DNA of 12,944 nt from an uncultured Oscillospiraceae bacterium (lineage in GTDB: Bacteria > Bacillota_A > Clostridia > Oscillospirales > Oscillospiraceae), in assembly GCA_944387755.1 (NCBI GenBank), contig CALXGC010000056.1, positions 1 through 12,944 on the forward strand. Direction: 5' to 3'. This document shows, piece by piece, positions 1 through 6,001 of the stretch (the first letter of the stretch is position 1; each line of letters opens with the position of its first letter). A model generated the notes under the pieces. It was not told the origin of the DNA. It saw only the letters and a program-made list of their open reading frames with translations, and ran no database searches. The translations under genes were made by a program, and so were the position numbers.

Positions 1-57
1 GGCGGCAATCTGTTCGCCCGTGACCCGGAGATCATGGGCTGGCTGTTCGGGCAGTGA
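1..57 (+). CDS. C-terminal end of an unidentified protein (partial)
   Basis: Frame 1 is open from the window edge to a TGA at 55-57 and encodes 18 residues ending in DPEIMGWLFGQ. The codon use is like that of the following genes and the next gene starts 47 bases further on in the same direction, so this is probably the tail of the preceding gene of the same transcription unit. The visible piece is too short to assign to a family. It could also be a chance open stretch, although its position just upstream of a co-directional gene argues for a real gene end. Confidence 0.5.
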   Translation, partial: GGNLFARDPEIMGWLFGQ

Positions 58-104
58 GCTTTCCGATATCACAAGTGACCGGCGGAAAGAAAGGCGGTGG
101 CACG

Positions 105-785
105 ATGCTGAAACGATGGATCACAGACCTGGCACTGACGGTCATCCTGCTTCTGCTGATGGGCTACTCCCTGATCGGGGAGGCCGTCCACGAGTGGCTG
201 GGCATCGCCATGCTGGTGCTGATCGTCCTCCATCACATCTGGAACCGCGCCTGGTACAAGGGCCTGGGCAAAGGACGGATGTCCGCTTACCGGGCGGCGC
301 AGACCCTCCTGACGTTCCTGCTCCTGCTCTCCGTGCTCGGTTCCCTGTTCAGCGGCCTGGTCCTCTCCCAATATGTGCTGGACTTCCTCCCACTGGGGTG
401 GGGACAGGACTTGGCGCAGGCGCTTCACCTGCCCTGCGCTTTCTGGAGCTTCCTGCTGATGGGCCTGCACCTGGGCCTCCACTGGAGCGGCGTCATGGGG
501 CAGGCCCGCCGGGCCACAGGACTGTCTGGCCCGTCCAGAGTGCGGGTAGCGGTTCTCCGGCTGACGGGCGCTGCCATTGCGTGCTGCGGCCTGCTGGCCT
601 TCTTCCGCAGCGGCTTTTCGGACTATTTGCTTCTGCGAACCCACTTTCTGTTCTTCCCGCCTGGGCAGACCACGGCAGGCTTTCTGGCAGATTACTTTGC
701 TATCTTTGGCCTGTTTGTCTGGATCGGCTATTACGGGGGAAACGGCCTGCGGCGCTGTTCCGGCAGAAAGAAGGTGTCCCAATGA
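105..785 (+). CDS. DUF4405-type integral membrane protein, possibly haem-binding
   Basis: A 226-residue, very hydrophobic protein with about six membrane segments (roughly residues 8-25, 32-46, 66-92, 108-128, 145-165 and 195-215). Histidines lie in or next to helices at 29, 43, 44, 108, 122 and 126, and an HHIWNR motif ends helix 2. This arrangement is typical of DUF4405, a family whose histidine pattern resembles cytochrome b-type haem-binding membrane proteins; haem binding here is inference. I chose the ATG at 105, which lies just before the first membrane helix and is preceded by a purine-rich AAAGGCGGTGG. An in-frame GTG at 54 would add 17 polar residues and overlap the preceding stop. 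The stop overlaps the next start (ATGA), which implies translational coupling to the lipoprotein hydrolase. A redox or electron-transfer role for the pair is possible but unproven. Confidence 0.75.
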   Translation: MLKRWITDLALTVILLLLMGYSLIGEAVHEWLGIAMLVLIVLHHIWNRAWYKGLGKGRMSAYRAAQTLLTFLLLLSVLGSLFSGLVLSQYVLDFLPLGWGQDLAQALHLPCAFWSFLLMGLHLGLHWSGVMGQARRATGLSGPSRVRVAVLRLTGAAIACCGLLAFFRSGFSDYLLLRTHFLFFPPGQTTAGFLADYFAIFGLFVWIGYYGGNGLRRCSGRKKVSQ

Positions 786-1765
786 TACAACATCTCATTA
801 CGATCAGTACCCTGACACTGGCCCTGCTTCTCTCCGGGTGTGAGGCTCAGACGCTCGCGCCGGACAGCCAGGAGTTGGAAGGAGCGACCACATTGGAGAC
901 AGAATTTACAGTCAATACCCCCATTCAGACGGTCATGGACGATCCCGCCTTTGGAGACTATGGCCGTCTGCTGTTTCCCGCGGATGACGGCTACTGGAGC
1001 GGCGAGACCCTGGGAGATCTGCGGCTGACCTTTTACAGCCACATTGACCCCAGCGAGACCGTGGAGATCGTCAACACCCTGAAGGAGCGGGCGCTGGCTG
1101 GAGAGACCATTTTCTACGACATCTATACCGACGAGGAGAAGGCCGCCGACCCGGACAAGGAGGACACCGGCCTGTTCTTTTTCAGGGGGGAGCCGGGGGC
1201 GCGGTTTGCCGTGTGCAACGCCGGCGGGGCCTTCGCCTATGTAGGGGCCATGCACGACAGTTTTCCACACGCCCTGGAGTTGTCCAAGCAGAGCTATAAC
1301 GCTTTTGCCCTGATCTACCGCCCGGGAGCCCAGACCGCCTGCGAGGATCTGGCACGGGCCATCACCTTTATCTTCGGTCACGCGGAGGAGCTGGAGGTGG
1401 ACACCAGCTGCTACTCCCTATGGGGCGGCTCGGCGGGGGCACGGATGGCGGCGTGGCTGGGCACCTACGGCCCGGCGGCCTTCGGCGGAGACGACCTGCC
1501 CCGGCCCGGCGCTGTCATCATGCAGTACACCGGCCTGAGCGAGTACAGCCCGGACGATCCGCCCACCTTCGTCTGCGTGGGGGACTCCGACGGCATCGCA
1601 CCGTGGCGGACCATGCAGGCCAGGCTGGAGGCCATGTCCGCCCAGGGCATCGACACGGAGTTCCACTGTTATCCCGGTCTGGGCCACGGCTTTGGTCTGG
1701 GCACCGGCACGGCGGCGGAGGGCTGGCTGGATCTGGCGGTCCAGTTCTGGGAGCGGCAGATGTAG
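782..1765 (+). CDS. Secreted lipoprotein of the alpha/beta hydrolase fold (esterase/dienelactone hydrolase-like)
   Basis: A 327-residue protein. It begins with a lipoprotein signal peptide: a short N-region, a hydrophobic stretch and the lipobox LLSGC, with Cys20 as the lipidated residue, so it should be anchored outside the cytoplasmic membrane. The mature part carries alpha/beta hydrolase signatures: the nucleophile elbow GGSAG with Ser217, a late-strand acid motif VGDSDG (Asp270 likely), and GLGHGFG with His302, together a plausible Ser-Asp-His triad in the usual order. The closest style is the small esterase/dienelactone-hydrolase/BD-FAE group; the substrate cannot be read from the sequence. 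The ATG at 782 overlaps the DUF4405 stop by four bases. A longer reading frame upstream is only a shadow of the DUF4405 gene, and the lipobox fixes this start. Confidence 0.8.
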   Translation: MIQHLITISTLTLALLLSGCEAQTLAPDSQELEGATTLETEFTVNTPIQTVMDDPAFGDYGRLLFPADDGYWSGETLGDLRLTFYSHIDPSETVEIVNTLKERALAGETIFYDIYTDEEKAADPDKEDTGLFFFRGEPGARFAVCNAGGAFAYVGAMHDSFPHALELSKQSYNAFALIYRPGAQTACEDLARAITFIFGHAEELEVDTSCYSLWGGSAGARMAAWLGTYGPAAFGGDDLPRPGAVIMQYTGLSEYSPDDPPTFVCVGDSDGIAPWRTMQARLEAMSAQGIDTEFHCYPGLGHGFGLGTGTAAEGWLDLAVQFWERQM

Positions 1766-1770
1766 GTCAG

Positions 1771-1799
1771 TTGCAAAAATCGCCGAAATGCGGTAAAGT
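1771..1799 (+). promoter_or_regulatory. Weak candidate promoter for the interrupted aldo/keto reductase
   Basis: TTGCAA (1771-1776) and TAAAGT (1794-1799) are separated by 17 bases, each matching four of six consensus positions. It starts five bases after the hydrolase stop and lies 28 bases before the aldo/keto reductase start. This is a weak match; the gene may instead be read through from the upstream operon. Confidence 0.3.
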
Positions 1800-1827
1800 A
1801 TCAGAAAGTGAACAGGGAGGCGACAAA

Positions 1828-1929
1828 ATGGAATACCGTCAGTTAGGCCGGACCGGCCTGCTGGTCAGCGAGATCGGCATGGGCTGCGAGGGCTTTGTGG
1901 ATAAGCCTTATACGCGAATCAATAGTTGA
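1828..1929 (+). pseudogene. Aldo/keto reductase, 5' fragment truncated by the IS element
   Basis: ATG at 1828 with a strong site AGGGAGG (1813-1819) begins MEYRQLGRTGLLVSEIG, the highly typical first strand and turn of aldo/keto reductases (NADPH-dependent oxidoreductases, normally about 300 residues). After 28 codons the frame enters the left terminal repeat of the insertion sequence at 1912 and ends at TGA 1927-1929, adding five foreign residues (TRINS). No catalytic Tyr or Lys, no cofactor-binding region and no remaining barrel strands are present here or beyond the right end of the element. The fragment is therefore non-functional as a reductase. The missing 3' part was lost or moved, not merely displaced by the element. 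Confidence 0.85.
1912..1926 (+). repeat. Left terminal inverted repeat of the IS
   Basis: ACGCGAATCAATAGT, a perfect inverted match to 2853-2867. The transposase stop codon (TGA on the minus strand, 1919-1921) lies inside this repeat. Pairing beyond 15 bp is partial (three of the next six bases). Confidence 0.9.
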
Positions 1930-2800
1930 AACACAAAAGGAAGCAAGAAAAGGCAAGGGCAGCAAAGACATGGAAAAACAGGCCCTCCAGAGAGCGGACG
2001 CAAGAGGCATTCTGAATGCCGGATTTCACATTGATCCAGTTGAAAAGGGATTCAATGGGTTGGCGCAAAGAACTGATTCTCGTGGATACTGTGTCACCTG
2101 ACAGCAACGTATCATACTTTTTCTTCTTACGTGGGGTAACAATGCGAATATTATGCACGGCAGCCAGCTCTTCTGCCCATTCCGCATCAATGTACGCCCG
2201 GTCAGCCAACAGCGTTCCGTTGGAAACCGGGGCGCAGTCCAAAAATATTTGCTTAGCTGCCCATAAATCGCACAGAGAAGCGGATGAAATATGCATGGAA
2301 CAGGGAACCGGCAACTTGTGGGGACGAAGTCCTCCGACAATATGTAACTTGACTCCAAAATACCACTCGTTGCGGGTGGGATTGCGGCACAAATGGCAGA
2401 GGCCCTGGGCTACCTTTCCCCGATTGCTGCGGGAATGCTTTGCCAGCATGATAGGGCAGGAATCAATCACATAGTATGTACTCTGCTCACTGCGGGCGGC
2501 AGCTTTTTCCGCCCAGATCTCCGCCAAAGCACGGAAAGCCGGGGCCAGCCGGTTCAGCCGCCGGCAAAACGCCTGGTAGCTGGGGAGGTGTGGAAACCAC
2601 TCCAGCAGGTGCTCTTTTGTGTAGTTGTAGATCGCCTTTCGCGTCAATAACTGCTGTGCTTTCCCCCAGAGATAGACTGTAATCAACTCCTCATCACTGA
2701 ATTTGGGACAGTTATTGTTGCTCAGACGTTGCTTTCCCTCCAGAAATCTGCTATCATTGCATTGACAAATGATGCAGTACAGTTCGATGATTTTGTTCAC
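1919..2800 (-). CDS. IS982-like DDE transposase
   Basis: A 293-residue protein that cuts and joins the element ends. Candidate catalytic residues are Asp113 in YYVIDSCPI, Asp200 in LLADRAYID and Glu250 in RQPIESLFNW, the D-D-E order of RNase H-fold transposases. The WYFGVKLH stretch (residues 146-153) is typical of IS982-type proteins, and the N-terminal third holds the FPHLPSYQAF segment common in that family. The frame is uninterrupted, so the element may still be active. The start is taken as GTG at 2800. An AGAGGT sits immediately before it, too close to act as a normal ribosome binding site for that codon, so initiation may be leaderless or may use a nearby non-standard codon. Confidence 0.85.
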   Translation of the reverse strand: MNKIIELYCIICQCNDSRFLEGKQRLSNNNCPKFSDEELITVYLWGKAQQLLTRKAIYNYTKEHLLEWFPHLPSYQAFCRRLNRLAPAFRALAEIWAEKAAARSEQSTYYVIDSCPIMLAKHSRSNRGKVAQGLCHLCRNPTRNEWYFGVKLHIVGGLRPHKLPVPCSMHISSASLCDLWAAKQIFLDCAPVSNGTLLADRAYIDAEWAEELAAVHNIRIVTPRKKKKYDTLLSGDTVSTRISSLRQPIESLFNWINVKSGIQNASCVRSLEGLFFHVFAALAFSCFLLCFNY

Positions 2801-2806
2801 ACCTCT

Positions 2807-2835
2807 ATTATCGGACTTTTTGTGTCATTTGTCTC
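2807..2835 (-). promoter_or_regulatory. Candidate transposase promoter
   Basis: On the minus strand GAGACA (2835-2830) and GATAAT (2812-2807) are separated by 17 bases, matching the consensus at four and five positions. The expected transcription start, six or seven bases past the -10, falls at or next to the GTG start at 2800, which would make the message leaderless. Confidence 0.45.
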
Positions 2836-2857
2836 TCTTTTTTTAAGATTCTACTAT
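2829..2857 (+). promoter_or_regulatory. Candidate outward-facing promoter at the right IS end
   Basis: TTGTCT (2829-2834), a 17-base spacer, then TACTAT (2852-2857), whose last five bases are the start of the right inverted repeat. Each hexamer matches four of six consensus positions. It points out of the element toward the DUF3783 gene at 2974. Its -35 overlaps the -35 of the transposase promoter on the other strand. Confidence 0.3.
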
Positions 2858-2867
2858 TGATTCGCGT
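2853..2867 (-). repeat. Right terminal inverted repeat of the IS
   Basis: ACTATTGATTCGCGT, the exact reverse complement of 1912-1926. It marks the right boundary of the element; the following bases (CAAGGGGGAGG) are chromosomal and G+C-rich. Confidence 0.9.
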
Positions 2868-2973
2868 CAAGGGGGAGGCTTTTGGGCGCGCCGGGGCCGC
2901 CGCGCCCCACGCACACGGCCGCCGCCATTCACCCCCAAGATTTGCACACTCTGCATTCCAAGGAGGTCTTCCC

Positions 2974-3357
2974 ATGTCCACGGCAACGGTTCTTCTATAC
3001 AACTGCGGCTCCCCGGAGTGGGCCAAGCTGCGCCAGATTTTCATGGTATTTCGGGTGCGCATGGTACCGGTGGAGCCGGAGCAGTACGGCTTTACTCTCG
3101 ACGAGCTGCTCTCCCGGAAGGCGGGCTCCGCCCCGGTGGAGGAGGAATTTCACGACCCCATGCTGGTGTTCTGCGGGGTACGGCCCATCCTTCTGGACCA
3201 GATTCTGTCCGCCATGGGGCGGGCCGGCCTGCCCCGCATTGCGCTGAAGGCCATGCTCACCCCCACCAACCGGTCGTGGAACTCCCAGCAGCTCTGGACG
3301 GAGCTGCGCCGGGAGCACGCGGCGGTCCAGAAACAGCAAAAAAATCGTCCGGACTGA
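2974..3357 (+). CDS. DUF3783 domain protein
   Basis: A 127-residue cytoplasmic protein of unknown function. The start ATG follows an excellent AAGGAGG (2960-2966) with seven bases of spacing. The sequence shows the DUF3783 layout: an N-terminal VLLYNC strand, a middle segment of the type RVRMVPVEPEQYGFTLDELL, then a PMLVFCGV strand followed by a helix and the closing region PRIALKAMLTPTNRSW. The C-terminus is charged and polar. There is no membrane segment or signal. It lies 106 bases beyond the IS right end, so its original upstream context may have been lost; an open extension upstream to 2857 starts inside the IS and is not the true start. It ends ten bases before the -35 of the tRNA promoter. 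Confidence 0.75.
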   Translation: MSTATVLLYNCGSPEWAKLRQIFMVFRVRMVPVEPEQYGFTLDELLSRKAGSAPVEEEFHDPMLVFCGVRPILLDQILSAMGRAGLPRIALKAMLTPTNRSWNSQQLWTELRREHAAVQKQQKNRPD

Positions 3358-3367
3358 GAAAAACTCA

Positions 3368-3396
3368 TTGACAAATCCAGATTTAGCCCGTATAAT
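3368..3396 (+). promoter_or_regulatory. Consensus sigma-A promoter of tRNA-Leu
   Basis: TTGACA (3368-3373), exactly 17 bases, then TATAAT (3391-3396): both hexamers match the consensus perfectly. Transcription should start near 3403, giving a leader of about 24 bases before the mature tRNA, to be removed by RNase P. Confidence 0.9.
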
Positions 3397-3426
3397 GATA
3401 GGGCGGTTTTAAAGAACCGGCTGTCT

Positions 3427-3513
3427 GCGGCTGTGCTGGAATTGGTAGACTGGCAAGCTTGAGGTGCTTGTGTCCGGACGGGCGTACGGGTTCGACTCCC
3501 GTCAGCCGCACCA
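3427..3513 (+). tRNA. tRNA-Leu (anticodon GAG)
   Basis: An 87-nt class II tRNA. The acceptor stem GCGGCTG (3427-3433) pairs with CAGCCGC (3503-3509). The anticodon stem CAAGC/GCTTG encloses the loop TTGAGGT with anticodon GAG at 3461-3463, which reads CUC and CUU leucine codons. A long variable arm follows, then the T arm ACGGG-TTCGACT-CCCGT. The discriminator is A3510 and the CCA end is encoded (3511-3513). It is a single-gene transcript flanked by its own promoter and terminator. Confidence 0.95.
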
Positions 3514-3552
3514 AAAGAAAAGGACATCCGTTTGGATGTCCTTTTCTTTTGG
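3511..3552 (+). terminator. Intrinsic terminator of tRNA-Leu
   Basis: A perfect 19-bp inverted repeat, CCAAAAGAAAAGGACATCC against its complement, closed by the 4-base loop GTTT (3530-3533). The right arm contains CCTTTTCTTTT, which serves as the U-rich tract. The left arm begins with the tRNA's own CCA. The A-rich left arm makes it workable in both directions. Confidence 0.85.
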
Positions 3553-3596
3553 CTTTTCGTGCTTTTTGTGAGAAAGAGAGAAGGAGGTTATCTTTT

Positions 3597-4982
3597 GTGA
3601 GTGAACGTCAGCCCCCTGTGGAAAACAAAATGGGCGTCATGCCCGTCAACAAGCTTCTGCTGAGCATGTCCATCCCCATGATGGTGTCCATGCTGGTACA
3701 GGCCCTGTATAACGTGGTGGACAGCTACTTTGTGGCCCAAATCAGCGAGGACGCCCTGAACGCGGTCTCGCTGGCCTTTCCCATTCAGAATTTGATGATT
3801 TCTGTGGCGGTGGGCACCGGCGTGGGCATTAACGCCCTGCTGTCCAAAAGCCTGGGGGAGAAGCGCCAGCGCCGGGCCAACGCCGCCGCGATGAACGGAC
3901 TGTTTCTGGCCATTATAAGCTGCCTGGTCTTTATGGTCATCGGCCTGACCTGCTCCCGGTTTTTCTTTCAGGTGCAGACCGACCAGCAGGCCATCATTGA
4001 CTACGGCACCGACTACATGACCATCGTCTGCGGCCTGTCCGTGGGCATATTCGTCCAGATTGCCTTTGAACGGGTGCTTCAGGCCACCGGCCGCACCCTC
4101 TACACCATGTTTACCCAGGCGGTAGGGGCCATCGTCAACATCATCCTGGACCCCATTCTGATTTTTGGCCTGTTCGGCCTGCCCCGGATGGAGGTGGCCG
4201 GCGCGGCTCTGGCCACAGTGATCGGACAGATTATGGCTGCCTGCCTGGCTATCTTCTTCAACCTGACCCGGAATCACGACATCCAGTTCCGTTTCCGGGA
4301 CTTCCGCCCCGACCCGCGGATTATCGGCCGGATCTACAGCGTGGGCGTGCCCTCCATCATCATGTCCTCCATCGGCTCGGTGATGGTCTTCGGCATGAAC
4401 AAGATTCTCATCGCCTTCACCACCACCGCCACGGCGGTCTTCGGCGTGTACTTCAAGCTGCAATCCTTTATCTTCATGCCGGTCTTCGGCCTGAACAACG
4501 GCATGGTCCCCATTGTGGCCTTCAACTACGGCGCCCGCCGCCCGGACCGGATTATAAAAACCATCCGCTACAGCGTCACCTACGCCGTAAGCATCATGCT
4601 GCTGGGCCTGCTGATTTTCCAGGTGGTTCCCCATGTGCTGCTGGACCTGTTCCAGTCGGAGGGCAGCACCGGCGACATGGTGGCCATCGGCGTGCCCGCC
4701 CTGCGGACCATCTCTCTGAGCTTCCTGTTCGCCGGCTACGCCATTGTGTGCTCCTCGGTGTTCCAGGCCCTGGGCCACGGCGTGCTGAGCCTCACCGTCT
4801 CTGTGGTGCGCCAGCTTGTGGTGCTCCTGCCCGTCGGCTTCCTGCTGTCCCTCTCCGGCAATCTGGAGCTGGTGTGGCTGGCCTTCCCCATCGCCGAGCT
4901 GTTCTCTGTGACGCTGTGCACCCTGTTTCTGCTCCGGGTGTACCGGCACGAGATTAAGCCGCTGTCTGAATCCAAAAAATAA
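3597..4982 (+). CDS. MATE family multidrug/cation efflux transporter
   Basis: A 461-residue membrane protein, the usual length for the MATE family, which exports drugs or metabolites in exchange for Na+ or H+. About twelve hydrophobic helices form two similar halves. Family signatures include MVSMLVQALYNVVDSYFV in helix 1, the GVGINALLSKSLGE turn after helix 2, FERVLQATGRT, GAALATVIGQ near the end of the first half, and MVPIVAFNYGARR in the second half. The GTG start at 3597 has an AAGGAGG (3581-3587) nine bases upstream. A longer upstream frame runs through the tRNA and is not coding. The gene follows the tRNA terminator and has no obvious partner or regulator; its own promoter is not clear, so it may depend on readthrough. 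The substrate cannot be inferred. Confidence 0.9.
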   Translation: MSERQPPVENKMGVMPVNKLLLSMSIPMMVSMLVQALYNVVDSYFVAQISEDALNAVSLAFPIQNLMISVAVGTGVGINALLSKSLGEKRQRRANAAAMNGLFLAIISCLVFMVIGLTCSRFFFQVQTDQQAIIDYGTDYMTIVCGLSVGIFVQIAFERVLQATGRTLYTMFTQAVGAIVNIILDPILIFGLFGLPRMEVAGAALATVIGQIMAACLAIFFNLTRNHDIQFRFRDFRPDPRIIGRIYSVGVPSIIMSSIGSVMVFGMNKILIAFTTTATAVFGVYFKLQSFIFMPVFGLNNGMVPIVAFNYGARRPDRIIKTIRYSVTYAVSIMLLGLLIFQVVPHVLLDLFQSEGSTGDMVAIGVPALRTISLSFLFAGYAIVCSSVFQALGHGVLSLTVSVVRQLVVLLPVGFLLSLSGNLELVWLAFPIAELFSVTLCTLFLLRVYRHEIKPLSESKK

Positions 4983-4985
4983 TCA

Positions 4986-5025
4986 GAAAACTCCCCCGTC
5001 CGGTTCACCCGGCGGGGGAGTTTTC
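4986..5025. terminator. Bidirectional terminator between converging genes
   Basis: A perfect 13-bp stem, GAAAACTCCCCCG (4986-4998) with CGGGGGAGTTTTC (5013-5025), with a smaller CCGG/CCGG stem inside the loop. Both strands end the stem with GAGTTTTC. It lies three bases past the MATE stop and 25 bases past the hemolysin III stop on the other strand, so it can end both transcripts. Confidence 0.85.
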
Positions 5026-5050
5026 CGTTCCGCGGCCTCCGGCCGCCTTT

Positions 5051-5767
5051 TTACATAGGGGCAATCACCTGATACATCAGGAAGAAGTGGCACAGGGAGC
5101 CCAGCAGGATAAACACATGGAAAATCTCGTGGCAGCCGAAGCGGGGGTTGTCCCTGCCGGGCCACTTGACGGCGTAGAGGACGCCGCCCACGGTGTACAG
5201 CACGCCGCCCAGCACCAGCCACGCCATACCGGCGGGGGGCGTCAGCCGGACCAGGGGCACAATGGCCGCCAGGGACAGCCAGCCCATAAACAGGTAGATG
5301 GCGCTGGTGAGCCAGCGGGGAATCTCCAGCTTCGCAATGGTGAGGACAACTCCCGCCAGCGCCAGGGCCCAGATGACACACAGCAGGGGAATTCCGCCGC
5401 TGTGGAGCAGCACCGTGGCGCAGATGGGGGTGTAGCTTCCGGCGATGAGCAGATAGATGGAGCAGTGGTCGTATTTCCGCAGGGCGATGCGCCTGGGGAC
5501 GGAGGTGTTCACACAGTGATACAGGGTGCTGGCTGTGTACAGGCAGATCATAGACAGGCCATAGATGAGAAACACCGCCAGATGGAGCCAGTTCCCCGCC
5601 AAAATGGAGCGGCCCGCCAGCAGCGCTGTGCCCAGCACCGCCAGGACCGCGCCGGCTCCGTGGGTGATGGCCGACCAGGGCCGCAGGCCGTCGTAGGGGT
5701 CCCGCTCCTCTCTCCGGCGGGGCTTTGCATGGGGCATGGAGCGAAACGTCATTGCAGTATCGCGCAT
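5051..5767 (-). CDS. Hemolysin III family (PAQR/TrhA-like) membrane protein
   Basis: A 238-residue membrane protein with about seven helices after a basic 30-residue N-terminus. The conserved metal-site residues of the PAQR/hemolysin III superfamily are visible: Ser80 and His84 in ASTLYH, Asp100 in KYDHCSIYLLIAGSYTP, and His213 and His217 in HEIFH near the C-terminus. Family members are linked to membrane-lipid homeostasis; the hemolysin name is historical and no toxin activity should be assumed. I chose the ATG at 5767 because an AAAGGGAG lies eight bases upstream. An upstream in-frame extension to 5857 runs through the promoter and lacks a ribosome site. The gene is divergent from the SWIM/AAA operon and convergent with the MATE gene. 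Confidence 0.9.
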   Translation of the reverse strand: MRDTAMTFRSMPHAKPRRREERDPYDGLRPWSAITHGAGAVLAVLGTALLAGRSILAGNWLHLAVFLIYGLSMICLYTASTLYHCVNTSVPRRIALRKYDHCSIYLLIAGSYTPICATVLLHSGGIPLLCVIWALALAGVVLTIAKLEIPRWLTSAIYLFMGWLSLAAIVPLVRLTPPAGMAWLVLGGVLYTVGGVLYAVKWPGRDNPRFGCHEIFHVFILLGSLCHFFLMYQVIAPM

Positions 5768-5812
5768 AAGAGGCACTCCCTTTCCGGGTGAAATTTCCTG
5801 TTGGCTAAAGAC

Positions 5813-5841
5813 AGTATACCCTGCCCGGCGGGAAATATCAA
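5813..5841 (-). promoter_or_regulatory. Promoter of the hemolysin III gene
   Basis: On the minus strand TTGATA (5841-5836), exactly 17 bases, then TATACT (5818-5813): five of six matches in each hexamer. The transcript leader would be about 40 bases. It sits in the 234-bp divergent region shared with the SWIM/AAA operon, whose centre is markedly A+T-rich. Confidence 0.75.
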
Positions 5842-5914
5842 TATAAAAAACTACCAAATCTAATTTTTAATATTATATCCGGGTTATACGGTCTGCGCTC
5901 TATCGAAATTTTGT

Positions 5915-5942
5915 TTGCTTTTTCCGGGCTATGTGTTACAAT
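5915..5942 (+). promoter_or_regulatory. Candidate promoter of the SWIM/AAA+ operon
   Basis: TTGCTT (5915-5920), 16 bases, TACAAT (5937-5942), 59 bases before the SWIM gene start. The -10 matches five and the -35 three of six positions. It is the best plus-strand match in the divergent region and the likely single promoter for the packed operon that follows. Confidence 0.5.
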
Positions 5943-6001
5943 CAGCATATGCGGCGGCAGGCCGCCGTCTATGTGAAAATGCTGGAAGAGAAGGTGGCGC
6001 A

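Larger units (their letters stand above)
1912..2867 (-). mobile_element. IS982-like insertion sequence, 956 bp
   Basis: The element is bounded by perfect 15-bp inverted repeats (ACGCGAATCAATAGT at the left, its complement at the right) and carries one intact DDE transposase gene on the minus strand filling nearly all of it. The length, the repeats starting with AC, the single frame of about 290 residues and the DDE spacing fit the IS982 family. IS5-type families are the main alternative. The flanking bases (CTTAT on the left, CAAGG on the right) do not match, so no target duplication is visible. The interior is less G+C-rich than the surrounding genes, which agrees with recent acquisition from elsewhere. 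Confidence 0.85.

Noticed and set aside
20..781. N-terminal extension of the alpha/beta hydrolase frame upstream of 782
   Set aside because: The extension is Pro/Arg/Gly-rich shadow of the DUF4405 gene; the lipoprotein signal and lipobox right after the ATG at 782 fix the true start.
1912..2867. Possible wider mobile element or genomic island around the IS
   Set aside because: No integrase, second IS copy, direct repeats or att-like duplication of the tRNA-Leu 3' end was found within the window.
2884..2907. G+C-rich hairpin GGGCGCG/CGCGCCC with a 10-base loop, possible terminator
   Set aside because: No T tract follows it on either strand, and short self-complementary G+C runs are common in DNA of this composition.
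3588..4949. 453-residue minus-strand frame opposite the MATE gene
   Set aside because: It is rich in His, Gln and Gly because it is the reverse complement of hydrophobic codons. The plus strand is an unmistakable MATE transporter.
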